64,000 bases of DNA from Nemophila menziesii (lineage: Eukaryota > Streptophyta > Magnoliopsida > Boraginales > Hydrophyllaceae), in NCBI GenBank assembly GCA_029959085.1, contig JARWIR010000043.1:1860001-1924000 (forward strand). Reading direction: 5' to 3'. Below are positions 10,101 through 20,257 of this stretch, piece by piece (the first letter of the stretch is position 1; each line of letters starts with the position of its first letter). The notes under the pieces were generated by a model. The model saw nothing but the letters and a program-made list of their open reading frames with translations. It had not been told where the DNA came from and searched no databases. A program made the translations under genes and the position numbers.

Positions 10101-12355
10101 CGTTTGGTTTATGCAATGCACCTGCCACGTTCCAGAGGTGCATGATGGCTATATTTTGGGACATGATTGATAAATATTTGGAGGTTTTTATGGATGATTT
10201 TTCGGTGTTTGGAGACAGTTTTGATGATTGTTTGAGGAATCTTGAGAAAGTCCTTGTGAGATGTAGAGAAAAAGATCTTGTGCTTAATTGGGAAAAATGC
10301 CACTTCATGGTTCAAGAGGGAATTGTGTTGGGACATAAAGTTTCGAAGGCAGGGATGGAGGTTGATCGTGCTAAAATTGAAGTTATCAAAACACTACCAC
10401 CTCCGGTTTCTGTTAAAGGAGTGAGAAGTTTCTTGGGTCACGCAGGATTTTATCGACGATTTATTAAAGATTTTTCCAAGATCGCCAAACCGCTCTGCTC
10501 TTTACTTGAAAAGGATACTCCTTTTAATTTTACTGAAGAATGTCTTCAAGCGTTTTTGACGATTAAGGAAAAACTGATCTCTACACCTATTGTTATACCT
10601 CCTGATTGGAACGCTCCGTTTGAACTTATGTGCGATGCTAGTGATCACGCTATGGGTGTTGTGTTGGGACAGAGGAAAGACAAGATTTTCCACACGATTT
10701 ATTATGCAAGTAAGACTTTCAACGCTGCCCAGATGAATTATACAGTAACGGAGAAAGAGATGTTGGCCGTGGTTTACGCTTTCGATAAATTTCGTCCCTA
10801 TCTGGTTGGGAAGAAAACTATTGTATACACGGACCATTCAGCTATTAGGTACCTCATGGAGAAAAAGGACGCTAAGCCGCGTCTCATTAGATGGGTACTA
10901 TTGCTTCAAGAATTCGACATAGATATTCGAGACCGAAAAGGATGCGACAATCAAGTTGCTGACCACTTATCAAGGCTCGAAGGATCTAATGCGAACAAGG
11001 AACCATTATTGGTTAAAGAGGTATTCCCTGATGAACAACTTTTTGCTATTAAACGTGCTTTTGTGCCATGGTATGCAGATCTAGTCAACCTCATTGTGAG
11101 TGGTGTCTTTCCCAAAGATTTCCACCCACAACAAAGACAAAGATTGAACCACCAGGCCAAACAGTATTATTGGGATGAACCGTACCTCTGGAAGATATGT
11201 AGTGACCAAGTGGTTAGAAGATGTGTACATGAAGGTGAGATGGAGAAAATTATTGAAAGTTGTCATAGTTCACCTTATGGAGGTCACTTTAAGGGCGATA
11301 GAACCGCAGCTAAAATTCTTCAATCCGGGTTCTATTGGCCAACCATACACAAAGATTGTCACAGTTTCGTCCAGTCATGCCACAGATGCCAAAAAACTGG
11401 TAATATATCAAAAAGAGACGCGATGCCGCTTAATAACATTCTTGGAGTTGAGATCTTTGATGTATGGGGAATAGATTTCATGGGACCGTTCATCACTTCC
11501 TATGGAAATCTTTATATTTTGCTTGCAGTAGACTATGTATCGAAATGGGTAGAAGCAGTGGCAACACCAAAGAACGATGCTCAAACAGTGATTAAATTCT
11601 TAAAATCAAACATCTTTTCAAGACATGGTACGCCACGTGTTCTCATCAGTGATAAAGGTACCCATTTTCTTAATGCTCCCGTAAGACATTTTCTTAAAAA
11701 GTTTGGAGTGAAACACCGTACTTCAACCGGTTATCACCCACAAACTAACGGTCAAGCTGAAGTTTCCAACCGGGAAATCAAATCTATTCTTGAGAAGACC
11801 GTGAACAAATCAAGAAAAGACTGGTCTTTAAAGCTAGATGATGCTCTCTGGGCATACAGAACAGCATTTAAAACACCAGTTGGGGCATCTCCATATCGAA
11901 TGGTCTACGGTAAAGCGTGTCATCTACCGATTGAACTAGAAGCTCGAGCCTACTGGGCTATTAAAACTCTGAATCTAGACCCAGATTTGGCCGGGAAACA
12001 AAGGATGATGCAATTGAACGAATTGGAGGAGCTTCGTTATCATGCCTATGAAAATTCACGTCTCTATAAAGAGAAAACAAAGCGATGGCATGATAAACGG
12101 CTCCGTCCAAAGAATCTCGAGATTGGACAGAAGGTTTTATTATACAACTCTCGATTTTCAAACTACCCAGGAAAGCTTAAATCCCGTTGGGAAGGACCTT
12201 ACATTGTTACCAAAGTCACACCGCATGGAGCGATTGAGATTGAAAATCCAGCCGAGCAACGGACATTCATGGTGAATGGCCAGCGTTTGAAGAGATACTA
12301 TGACAGTGAGGACTTTGAGCAAGGAGAGAAAATCTACCTTGTTGAATGCGCTTAG
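7112..12355 (+). CDS. gag-pol: Gag-Pol polyprotein of element I (Athila-type), uninterrupted
   Basis: This single frame of 1747 codons encodes capsid, nucleocapsid and all replication enzymes. The Gag domain lies at about residues 60-210. A CX2CX4HX4C zinc knuckle is at residues 255-268. The aspartic protease has DLGAS with Asp591. RT has the FMDD box at residues 1026-1029. RNase H follows, with catalytic Asp about 1175. Integrase has an HHCC zinc region, then Asp1455, Asp1514 and Glu1550, which gives the D,D35E spacing exactly. The C-terminal region has a WEGPYIV motif. The protein acts in virus-like particles in the cytoplasm and then in the nucleus. The ATG at 7112 is the first after the primer site. 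Gag and Pol share one frame, so any Gag excess must be set by another means. I see no stop or frameshift. Confidence 0.93.
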   Translation: MENPRRLELPIEFRVEPRGIRAPEIQAAKFKPDPGMLTQFTSHGLFSGDAHQDPIRYIQKFMQICDAYIVRGVTREQVYYLMFQFFLTGCASDWYDTQHPHVIPDWDKLQTRFLDRFYPVSRRLKEMLELEQFIQKEEESLGEAWLRFTDKKARCPYHRSSPEYYLTLFYGGLNDKSREKADSLGNAGFVLLDPVEAELGMERILENERSWPKKSVKENNSESLKLKELAKQLEELKERARTIAQVNVVRTIPSCLGCGSRNHVWAGCMNNPAVASVQYPQDNYYSNGYNYPQESYASYQQPPQQRSGDRKQETNQQSQLQPDNPPQPIQKKTPILKKTCQEPKKDPPKNSMQLAKQEQLQSLTSSMTKLMETVEKKINYSQQKVRTQEKVIKQLEHTISQMASTLQTRPKGQLPSDTVAPRDDSCHAVELRSGKQLPPPRPEPIPIPEQRGEEIIKDTVKEVVKPKSVQAETPDKTRQPVELNTRPPPPYPSRVRKKDNDLEFKKFIDMLKKLEINIPLVEALKRMPSYMKFMKDILSNKRSIETGEPIGLPRECSAICQNELPPKLEDPGSFTIPIGIGENWTGKALCDLGASINLMPKSLFEKLNIGEVVPTSVVLQMADRSLSRPIGKIEDVLVNAGSFIFPCDFIILDYDADKNVPIILGRPFLATGRTLIDVENGELIMRVQGEQIRFNVFQAMKYPKAKDECFKVDVIEKITQEVFNEENLNDDLDKALAPETPELEIPPEDVAALGLNVRELLREPGDIEPMKQPSIICPPVLEEKPLPDHLRYAYLGTNKTLPVIISANLSGPQEERLLQVLRANKEAIGWTIADIKGISPSVCKHKIILENEGGRSIEGQRRLMPAMKEVVRKEVIKLLDAGIIYPIASSDWVSPVQCVPKKGGFTTTLNDQGEAIPSRPIVGWRVCMDYRRLNKATKKDHFPLPFIDQMLDKLAGREYYCFLDGYSGYNQICVDPLDQHKTTFTCPFGTFAYRRMPFGLCNAPATFQRCMMAIFWDMIDKYLEVFMDDFSVFGDSFDDCLRNLEKVLVRCREKDLVLNWEKCHFMVQEGIVLGHKVSKAGMEVDRAKIEVIKTLPPPVSVKGVRSFLGHAGFYRRFIKDFSKIAKPLCSLLEKDTPFNFTEECLQAFLTIKEKLISTPIVIPPDWNAPFELMCDASDHAMGVVLGQRKDKIFHTIYYASKTFNAAQMNYTVTEKEMLAVVYAFDKFRPYLVGKKTIVYTDHSAIRYLMEKKDAKPRLIRWVLLLQEFDIDIRDRKGCDNQVADHLSRLEGSNANKEPLLVKEVFPDEQLFAIKRAFVPWYADLVNLIVSGVFPKDFHPQQRQRLNHQAKQYYWDEPYLWKICSDQVVRRCVHEGEMEKIIESCHSSPYGGHFKGDRTAAKILQSGFYWPTIHKDCHSFVQSCHRCQKTGNISKRDAMPLNNILGVEIFDVWGIDFMGPFITSYGNLYILLAVDYVSKWVEAVATPKNDAQTVIKFLKSNIFSRHGTPRVLISDKGTHFLNAPVRHFLKKFGVKHRTSTGYHPQTNGQAEVSNREIKSILEKTVNKSRKDWSLKLDDALWAYRTAFKTPVGASPYRMVYGKACHLPIELEARAYWAIKTLNLDPDLAGKQRMMQLNELEELRYHAYENSRLYKEKTKRWHDKRLRPKNLEIGQKVLLYNSRFSNYPGKLKSRWEGPYIVTKVTPHGAIEIENPAEQRTFMVNGQRLKRYYDSEDFEQGEKIYLVECA

Positions 12356-12539
12356 CCTGAGGTACATGTCTAACTCAAAGACGTTAAACAAAAGTGCTCT
12401 TGGGAGACACCCCTTGTTTTAATTGCTTTTTAGATTAGTTGTTTTTGCTTTGTAGTGTTTAGTTTTTAGTTAGTGTGAATTTTTAATTGTGTTTTCAAGC
12501 TAATGGGAGAGAAAGGTAGTGTGTTATTGTGCAGGAAAC
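12356..12539 (+). other. Spacer after pol in element I
   Basis: This is AT-rich non-coding sequence between the pol stop and the first PPT-like motif. The short block with 'gttaaacaaaag' near 12384 also appears near 26098 in element B, which marks B as a relative of I. Confidence 0.5.
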
Positions 12540-12550
12540 GAGTTTGGGGT
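12540..12550 (+). promoter_or_regulatory. PPT-like motif beside the GC array (element I)
   Basis: GAGTTTGGGGT matches the core of the polypurine tract and of the motif at 5018-5030 in A and 36665-36677 in C. Confidence 0.45.
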
Positions 12551-12574
12551 CAAAAGGAAAAATCTGGAGGAACT

Positions 12575-12935
12575 TCAAGTCTGGCACGGACTACCCCGCG
12601 GACTACCCCATGGTCCGCAGGGATGCACCGCGCCCCAAAAACCCGTACCACGGGTTGGCTAGCTCGGGTTTTATCCAGAAGGTCGAAAAAAATCACGGGG
12701 CATGGCGCGGTACACCGGACCCTAGTCCGCGCACCTAAAACCCGTACCACGGGTTGGGTACCTCGGGTTTTTTGACGGACATGCTGCGGACTACCCCCTG
12801 CACCGCACCCCTGGTCCGCGACCCAAAAACCCGTACCACGGGGTGCTAGCTCGGGTATTATCCAGTAGGTAAAAATTTTGGAGCAACAGAAGCTGCGGTA
12901 CACCGCGGGATATGTCCGGTGCACCGCAAGAGGCG
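12575..12935 (+). repeat. GC-rich palindromic tandem array between pol and ORF2 (element I)
   Basis: The hairpin ACCCGT-ACC-ACGGGT occurs at about 12640, 12738 and 12829, each time followed by a near-copy of 'tagctcgggtt'. It is set in a repeating unit of about 90-98 bp that includes 'ggactacccc' and 'caccgcg' blocks. The open frames at 12503-12775 (+) and 12550-12924 (-) arise from the repeat and its low AT content. It occupies the same place as the unrelated-looking array in A. Confidence 0.85.
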
Positions 12936-13269
12936 GTTTAAAGAAGGAATTCTTTTCCTAATCAAACTCTTACCTTATGAGATTAACCCTAGCCTTCCAC
13001 CCACGAATTTTTCAGACCCAAACCCTATATAAACATCTTAAAGCTTGTGCAAACCTTCACAATTAACACAACAACTCATCAAATCCTCTCCATCATCTTC
13101 CATAAACACAATCCTTCATCAAAGTCATCACACTACACCATCAACTTCATCAAGCTTTAAAGTTTTCTTCCAAGATCAAATCCTATAACCTTTCTCTTTA
13201 ACCAATTCCAAGCAACAACATCAAGCTACACCAATTTTCCTTAAAATTTTAATCCATCCGTGGTATAAC

Positions 13270-13283
13270 TTGAGTTGTGGGTG
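13270..13283 (+). promoter_or_regulatory. PPT-like motif upstream of ORF2 (element I)
   Basis: TTGAGTTGTGGGTG sits 8 bases before the ORF2 ATG at 13292. A has a better-preserved copy at the matching place (4111-4127). Confidence 0.4.
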
Positions 13284-13291
13284 AATCAAGT

Positions 13292-13759
13292 ATGACTAAT
13301 AGATCTGAAGCTATGGAATACAAGAGAAAGTGTTCAATCCTTGGGAAGAATAAGAAATTGCCTGGAGCTACCATTGAAAAACCCATCAATCTTGATGAGG
13401 TTTCTGAAGAATCAAAAGAACAGGCACCTGAACAACCACTACCAAAGAAGAGATTAACTGCTAGAATGTCCACACCATCAAGGAGGCCTTTAGACAAGAT
13501 AAAAATCCAAGACCAAGGTTCTTCTACCTCTTCCTCTAAAATTGCTTATGATCTTCCTCCTTGGGCTATTCAGTTACAGAACGAAGTTGAAAGATTACGT
13601 GAAGATAACAAAGACCTTTGGGTAGAAATCATGCAATTGGAAACAAGGGTAGATAATTCGACCTTGTACAAGGATATAGATGATTACACCGATCCCTCAG
13701 CTTCAGAAGATGAGGATGATATGATGGATCTCTATGGCCATCCAGGTAAGTCATTCTAA
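13292..13759 (+). CDS. Element I ORF2, short charged coiled-coil protein
   Basis: This frame of 155 codons starts MTNR at the ATG 13292; A ORF2 also starts MTNR. It is Lys/Glu-rich, then Ser-rich (SSTSSS). About residues 90-125 look like a coiled coil (heptad-like QNEVERLREDNKDL), and the tail is acidic with a run of Asp and Glu. Compared with A ORF2 (438 codons) it keeps the basic start and the coiled-coil end but lacks the central domain. It lies downstream of pol, so it probably needs a spliced or separate RNA. The frame is open five codons further upstream, but only to a GTG. No enzymatic motif is visible and function is unknown. Confidence 0.6.
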   Translation: MTNRSEAMEYKRKCSILGKNKKLPGATIEKPINLDEVSEESKEQAPEQPLPKKRLTARMSTPSRRPLDKIKIQDQGSSTSSSKIAYDLPPWAIQLQNEVERLREDNKDLWVEIMQLETRVDNSTLYKDIDDYTDPSASEDEDDMMDLYGHPGKSF

Positions 13760-13837
13760 TTTTTCTCAATAGCTTGGATGCATTAGGTAGTTTAGTTAGT
13801 TTTATTTTAAATTTTATTTCATGCTTGAGTCTTTTTC

Positions 13838-13880
13838 GAGTCGTGGGGACACGGCTCACTTTTGAGTTGGGGGTGGGGAT
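13838..13880 (+). promoter_or_regulatory. Conserved hairpin plus PPT-like motif after ORF2 (element I)
   Basis: The stem GAGTCGTG / CACGGCTC with loop GGGA (13838-13857) contains one G-U pair where A has A-U. TTTGAGTTGGGGGTGGGGAT follows at 13861-13880. The hairpin starts 78 bases after the ORF2 stop. Confidence 0.6.
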
Positions 13881-15273
13881 TCGTTGTCCTCATCTTCCTT
13901 TTCGTTTTTGCATAAAATTTAAAATTTTTAGGTTGAATTAAGGCATAAAATATCTTGAATGTACCTATTGAGCATGATTTTATTAGGTCAATGATAGTAG
14001 GTAGTATGCTTTTGAAAGATGCAACAAAATTGTTTAGCATGCATGTATGAAAACAGGAAATAAAGGATAGAAAAGTTAATGAGCAATGCTAAGAAGTACG
14101 TTGAAACTTAGGAATAGTTATTTGGTGTGTAGAACGTGAGGTTTAAAATTAGTTGAAAACCCACTTGTCTATGAACTATTAGTGAAAAAGTAACAAAATC
14201 CGGTAGTTAGAAAAATGACTAAGGCAGTTCTTTCATGATTAAAACACTTGAAGCCTTTAGACTTTCTCACCCTTTTATTTGATTATCGTTATTTATCCGT
14301 CTTAGCCCCTCTGAGCCTTTTCTAAAGCCTTTTTATTGAAACACATTATAATCCTTACCATAGTTTTTAGGACTTATCTATATGACCCGCACTCGAATCG
14401 CAAAACCTGAGACAACTCGTTTTAGAGCTTGAGTTTGGGGTGGTGGGTTTCATCATTAGGGAACTTTGGGAATTTGGGAATTATCTTTGTGATTTTATTG
14501 ATGATGAATTGTTATTATTGTAACCCTTTGCCGGGGTAATAGTGAATGAAAAAGAAGCTACGAGCTAATTTTGCCAACAAGGGCATAAAAAGAAAAAGAA
14601 TATATATATGAAAAATAGCGTGATATCTCGAACATCAAAAAGAGAGTCATAGCTATACAAAATAAAAAATTGATTTGAAAAGAGAATATATATTCGGACC
14701 GGCAAAGTGGATTTTATATCATCAAAGGTTTTAATTAGGATTATTGGGGACGCACATTAAAAAGCATCAATAAATTGGGTTGAGTGAGAACATCTTTGAG
14801 TGAACGACTCAAGCTCTAGGGCGATTCGTTGATGGCTAGTGAGGAGAGAGCCAAAAGCTCACTTTTCATTATCCAAATATACCACACCCGTCCTTAAGCC
14901 AAGTTATAACCAAGACCTTAGGATTTTTAACTACTAGATGGAGAAACAATTGAGCTATTAGGTAGTAGGTAAGTGGACCATTGGATGCTGTATTTGGGAC
15001 CTATGAACAACCTATAGCCATTAACCTGAACTAAGTTATCATCCTCTCATTCTGGCATTGCGAAATTAATCTTAACTGGAACTTATGGATTGTTGATTGC
15101 ATGTGTATTAGGCATATTTGTGCATTATTTCTTGAGCATTACTACATGAGACTTTTTGGATTTTATGCTCTGGGATCATTCATTATATTTTGTTCTTGTT
15201 CTCCTCCGACTTCTTCTTGTTTATTTTGACTACCATACTGTTCTTTACTTTTATTGTATCGGGACGATACAAC
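13881..15273 (+). other. 3' non-coding region of element I
   Basis: I see no credible gene here. A PPT-like motif GAGTTTGGGGTGGTGGGT lies near 14431-14448. Blocks such as 'gtgtgtagaacgtgaggt' (about 14123) and 'tatatgacccgcact' (about 14378) are shared with elements A, B and C. Confidence 0.65.
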
Positions 15274-15289
15274 TTTGAGTTGGGGGTCT
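15274..15289 (+). other. Polypurine tract of element I
   Basis: TTTGAGTTGGGGGTCT lies directly before the 3' LTR and matches the tract of A. Confidence 0.88.
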
Positions 15290-16767
15290 TGATGTCTCCT
15301 TAATTGTGATAGTAAAATATACTCATGAGACATCATTTTAGGCTTATTTATTAGTTTATAGGTTGATTTTAGCTTATTTTAGTGCACTTTCCTATTTTGG
15401 GTCTTGATTTGTAGAAATAATGTTTTTAGAGCATATTGGGTTTAATTGTTTATTTAGTGTGAAGCTTTAAAGATAATTATGGAGCTTAATTAGAGTCCAA
15501 GTCAAAGACAACAACTTATGGAAGGAGATATGCATGGAAATTGGAGATAAGGAAATAATTGCTAAAAAGATGGAAAAGGAAAAGCTGCCTAAATCTGGGA
15601 TTCTGCAAAGATAGGCGTTTTTACCTAATAAAGAGGCCGAATTTGGTAGATTACTCCTAAAGGGCGTAGATAATTCTGTTGCGATTCTTTTGGTATCTTG
15701 TGGAGCAAAATCGGACCAATAACGAAGAAGATACACTCAAAACAGCGCAGCAGTGTTTATCTTTATTTCCTTACGAATTTGAGTTGGGCCAGGAGTCCAT
15801 TACTTAACTTATCTCTAAAGAAACGAATTAGGTCAACCTCTAACCTATAAATACAGCCTCTTAACACTCTTAAATCATCCTTGGTGAAACCTTAAACCAA
15901 GAGGAAGCTTACAACACAAGAGAGAAGTCTGGAAGGAGCTGTCATCAACAATGTCTTCTTCTACCTTTAGATTTGTAAATTCTTTCTTTTCTTTCATGAA
16001 CTAATTTTCTTTAGCTTAAGTTTTTAGCATATATGTATGAACCCTAGTTTTGATTGACATCTATCTAATTTGGGAATTTAATGTTTTAAATAGAATTATA
16101 GTTCTTATTCTCTGTTTATGTGTTTGAATTTATATTCTGTGTTCTTGTGGACGGCCGCCATTAGAATTACCATCTAGTAATTAGGATACCATTGACAACG
16201 GTGTTTAATTACATGTTTAGCACATAACGTTTAGTTTTAGGTTTGATCTGACAACCCAACCTAGCTAGATAATCACTATGGTTGAGTCTTGTGACTCTTT
16301 ACCAATTACAGGAAAAGTTTGCTTAGGAAGCCTTATTGACACAGGTAAATCCTATTTTAAACTACCGATAGCATATTGGGACCAATTAGGGAAATACTAC
16401 ATGATTCACCCTTACATGTTTAGAACGGCAAAACTAGTGGGGATTACATGCTAATAACTTAAGCTATATTCTCATATTACTTCTCTTTCATATTTAAAAT
16501 TCTGTCTTTTAATTTCTTAGTTTAATTTAGTTATTTAAAAAACCAAACAAAAATCTAATTATTTTTACTTTTATTTGCGTTTAGTTGTTCTAGCTTTAAT
16601 TATTTGCACTTGCTATTTGCATAAGATTCTCCTAACCTCTGTAGTCTCTGCGGAACGAATCTTTATCTAAAACTTGCATACGATCTGTATACTTGCAGAA
16701 CCGTGTAGTTTTAGGGTGTTTTTGCACTTTAATTATATCTTATTTTATCACACCCTAGGCCCCACCA
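15290..16767 (+). repeat. 3' LTR of element I
   Basis: This is the second 1478-bp LTR copy, offset 9782 bases from the first. Its TATA box is at 15846-15853. It ends at CCACCA, followed by the right target copy GTTTT (16768-16772). Confidence 0.94.
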
Positions 16768-17142
16768 GTTTTCTTCGTAAAGTTTGGCATTTTCATAAGC
16801 ATGCAACCGGAATTCGTCAAGTTCATTAAGCTTCATCATACGATTCTTTCCGGCTAAGATAGGATCTAAGTTCAACTGCGCAATTGCCCAATAGGCACCC
16901 ATTTCAAGCTCTAAAGGTAAGTGACAAGCCTTACCATACACCATACGATAGGGAGATGCACCTACTGGAGTCTTAAACGCAGTACGATAGGCCCACAACA
17001 CATCATCTAACTTCATTGACCAATCTTTTCTTGTAGGACCAACGGTTTTCTCTAGGATTGACTTGACTTCGCGATTCGAAACTTCAGCTTGGCCATTGGA
17101 TTGGTGGATGATATGCAGTAGATACACGGTGTCTAACTCCAT
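16768..17142 (-). pseudogene. Element A pol: integrase core end to insertion point
   Basis: This frame carries the catalytic Glu region ([16 protein letters not shown]) and the following integrase core ([20 protein letters not shown]). It overlaps the end of the next segment in another frame, which marks a frameshift near 17100. The reading continues at 5507 across element I. Confidence 0.88.
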
Positions 17143-18085
17143 ATTTCTCTAGAACAGTCTTCAGATATTTATTAACGAAATGAGATCCCCCATCGCTAAT
17201 AATCACTCTAGGTGTGCCATGTCTAGTGAAAATATGTGACTTCAAGAACTTAATCACCACTCGTGAATCATTAGTAGGTAAAGCCACCGCTTCTACCCAC
17301 TTAGACACATAATCAACAGCTAATAAGATATAGAGGTTACCATTTGAAGGAACGAAAGGACCCATAAAGTCTATGCCCCATACATCGAATATCTCAACCT
17401 CTAACACATTATTACGCGGCATCTCATCCCTCTTGGATATGTTTCCGGTAAACTGGCATCTCGTACATTTCTTAACATATTCATGACAATCTTTTATAAG
17501 AGAAGGCCAGTAAAAACCTGATTGAAATACCTTTGCAGCAGTTCTGTCTCCTTTGAAATGTCCTCCATATAATGAATCATGGCATCCAGCTATAATGGCT
17601 TGAGTCTCTTCCCTTGCTACACATCTTCGTATCATTTGGTCAGCACAAACTTTATAGAGGAACGGATCCTCCCAAAAGAACTGTCTAGCACGATGAGCTA
17701 ACCTCTTTCTTTCTTGATAAGTAGAACCTTCAGGAAAAACACCACTCACCACTAAATTCGCAATATCTGCATACCACGGAGCCTCATAATCTCGAACAAC
17801 GAATAAACTTTCATCAGGAAACTCTTCTCTAACTGCTTCAGTACCACTGTTCATCTCTGAACCCTCTAAACGCGATAGATGATCTGCAACCTGATTCTCA
17901 CAACCCTTTCTATCTTTGATCTCTAAATCAAACTCTTGAAGCAATAACACCCATCTGATTAACCTTGGTTTCGCATCTTTCTTCTCCATAAGAAATCTGA
18001 TCGCGGAATGATCTGTATAAACAATAACTTTCGCTCCAAGAAGATAAGAGCGAAATTTATCAAACGAATATACAACTGCTAGCAA
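17084..18085 (-). pseudogene. Element A pol: RNase H to integrase
   Basis: This 333-codon segment holds the end of RNase H ([10 protein letters not shown]), the integrase zinc region ending CTRCQ, and the first two catalytic Asp (GIDFMGPF and IISDGGSHF). The segment starts just after an in-frame TAG where element I has CAG (Gln). It ends in a frameshift at the 'YHP' position before the catalytic Glu. Integrase is therefore split. Confidence 0.9.
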
Positions 18086-18112
18086 CTCTTTTTCTGTAAC
18101 TGTGTAATTAAT

Positions 18113-19057
18113 CTAAGCACCACTAAAAGTTTTACTAGCATAGTAAATCGAATGAAAAACCTTCTCTTTTCTTTGTCCTAATACAGCTCCCATACACAAA
18201 TCACTCGCATCACACATAACCTCAAACGGTAAATTCCAATCTGGAGGTAACACTATAGGAGCAGAAATAAGCTTTTCTTTGATTGCTTTGAAGGCCGCTA
18301 AGCAAGCTTCATCAAAAAGGAATTTGCAATCCTTTTCGAGTAAATTGCATAACGGTTTAGCAATCTTAGAAAAATCCTTAATAAAACGCCTATAAAAGCC
18401 AGCATGGCCAAGAAAACTCCTTACCCCTTTAACAGAAACGGGAGGGGGAAGAGTTTTAATTACCTCTATCTTTGCTCTATCAACCTCTAAACCAACACTC
18501 GAAACTTTGTGACCCAGAACAATACCTTCGCGAACCATGAAATGACACTTCTCCCAGTTGAGCACCAAATCTATTTCCTTGCATCTCACTAACACTTTCT
18601 CCAAGTTATCCAAACATATATCAAAATCATCACCAAACACGGAGAAATCATCCATAAACACTTCTAGGAAATTATCAATCATATCCCAGAAGATGGCCAT
18701 CATGCATCTCTGAAAGGTAGCGGGAGCATTACACAACCCAAATGGCATTCTGCGATATGCAAATGTACCAAATGGGCATGTAAAAGTAGTCTTATGTTGA
18801 TCTTCTGGAGCCACGTAAATCTGATTATACCCGGAGTAGCCATCCAAGAAACAGTAGTATTCCCTTCCGGCTAATTTGTCTAACATCTGATCAATGAAGG
18901 GCAAAGGGAAATGATCTTTTCTGGTGGCCTTGTTCAGCTTTCTGTAATCCATGCAAACTCTCCATCCAACTACCGTTCTTGAAGGAATCGCTTCGTTTTT
19001 ATCATTAAGAACTGTTGTAATTCCTCCTTTCTTCGGTACACACTGAACTGGACTCAC
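18113..19057 (-). pseudogene. Element A pol: reverse transcriptase and start of RNase H
   Basis: The segment contains [19 protein letters not shown], the FMDD active-site box ([11 protein letters not shown]) and the RNase H start (VMCDASDLCMGAVLGQ). It is bounded on both sides by in-frame TAG codons: one where I has TGG (Trp), and one where I has CAG (Gln). Both are single transitions. The RT core itself is open. Confidence 0.92.
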
Positions 19058-20257
19058 CTATTCACTACTCGAAATGGGATAAATAATCACCGCATCTAAA
19101 AGCTTAATCACCTCCTTCTTCACCACATCCTTCATGGCTGGCATTAATCTTCTCTGACCTTCAACTGAGCGTGCATTAACATCTTCTAGTATGATTTTGT
19201 GTTGACAATAGGATGGACTAATGCCTTTGATATCAGCAATTGTCCAACCTATTGCTTCTTTGTTGGCTCTTAACACACGCAACAGTTTATCTTCTTGAGG
19301 ATCTGTTAAATTAGCTGAAACAATAACAGGTAGAGTTTCATTAGTACCCAAATATGCATACCTCAAGTGTGCTGGCAATGGTTTTTCTTCCAATTCAGGA
19401 GGAGATTCAATTGAAGGTTTCTTTTTAGGAATAATCTCCCCCGGTTCTCTCACAGGTTCATAGGCAAGACGTCTATACTTCGGATTTTCAGAATTGAGAG
19501 CTGCCACTGTTTCTGTAAGCTCCTCCATCATCTCAGGTGAATCTAATGTCAAAGCAGCCTGCAAGATATCATCAAAATTTAAACAATTAGATACCTCTTG
19601 CGATGCTTGCTCTACTACATCCATTCTGAAGCAATCTTCCTGAGAATCTGGGAATTTCATAGCTCGAAATACATTGAATTTCACTTCCTCATCTTGTATC
19701 CTCATCGTTAATTCGCCATTCTCTACATCGATCAATGTCCTCCCTGTAGCTAGGAAGGGTCTACCCAAAATAATGGGGACATTTCTATCTGCATTGTATT
19801 CAAGAATTACGAAATCAACAGGAAATATAAGTGTACCTGCCTTAACAAGGACATCCTCAATACGGCCTTCAGGATGAGCAAGAGACCTGTCCGCCATTTG
19901 CAAGACCATAGAGGTAGGTCTTGCGTTTCCAATTTTAAGCTTATCAAAGACTGACTTGGGCATCAAGTTGATGCTTGCCCCCAAATCACATAGCGCCTTT
20001 CCCTTCCATTCTTCTCCAATCGATATGGGAATCGTGAAACTCCCCGGATGAACTAACTTCAGAGGTAATTTACTCTGGAAAATCGCACTACACTCTTCAG
20101 GAAGGCCAATCATCTCATTATCACAGTAGGGGATTTTGTTAGTGAGGGCCCTCTTCAAAAACTTCGTATACTTAGGAATATCTCGAATTGCCTCAAGTAA
20201 CGGAATATTAATACTCAGACCCCTCACTCTATTAAAGAACTTCTGAAAATCACCCAA
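19058..20257 (-). pseudogene. Element A pol: protease and linker to RT
   Basis: The protease motif [11 protein letters not shown] and the flap-side [11 protein letters not shown] are present. The segment ends at the TAG that replaces the Trp codon before VSPVQC. It overlaps the gag frame by 34 bases, so gag and pol are separated by a frameshift near 20250. In element I they form one frame. Confidence 0.9.

Larger units (their letters stand above)
5503..16772 (+). mobile_element. Element I: intact-looking Athila-type LTR retrotransposon with target duplication
   Basis: The element body is 5508-16767 and is flanked by the perfect 5-bp duplication GTTTT (5503-5507 and 16768-16772). It has 1478-bp LTRs starting TGATGTCTCC and ending CCCCACCA, a primer site, a single long gag-pol frame, a short ORF2, conserved 3' non-coding sequence and a polypurine tract. 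I found no difference between the LTRs in the parts I compared by eye. It was inserted into the integrase C-terminal coding region of A in the opposite orientation. All parts needed for autonomous copying appear to be present. Confidence 0.93.

Noticed and set aside
12503..12924. Overlapping plus and minus frames of 90 and 124 codons in element I
   Set aside because: They arise from the GC-rich tandem array; no start context or domain supports them.
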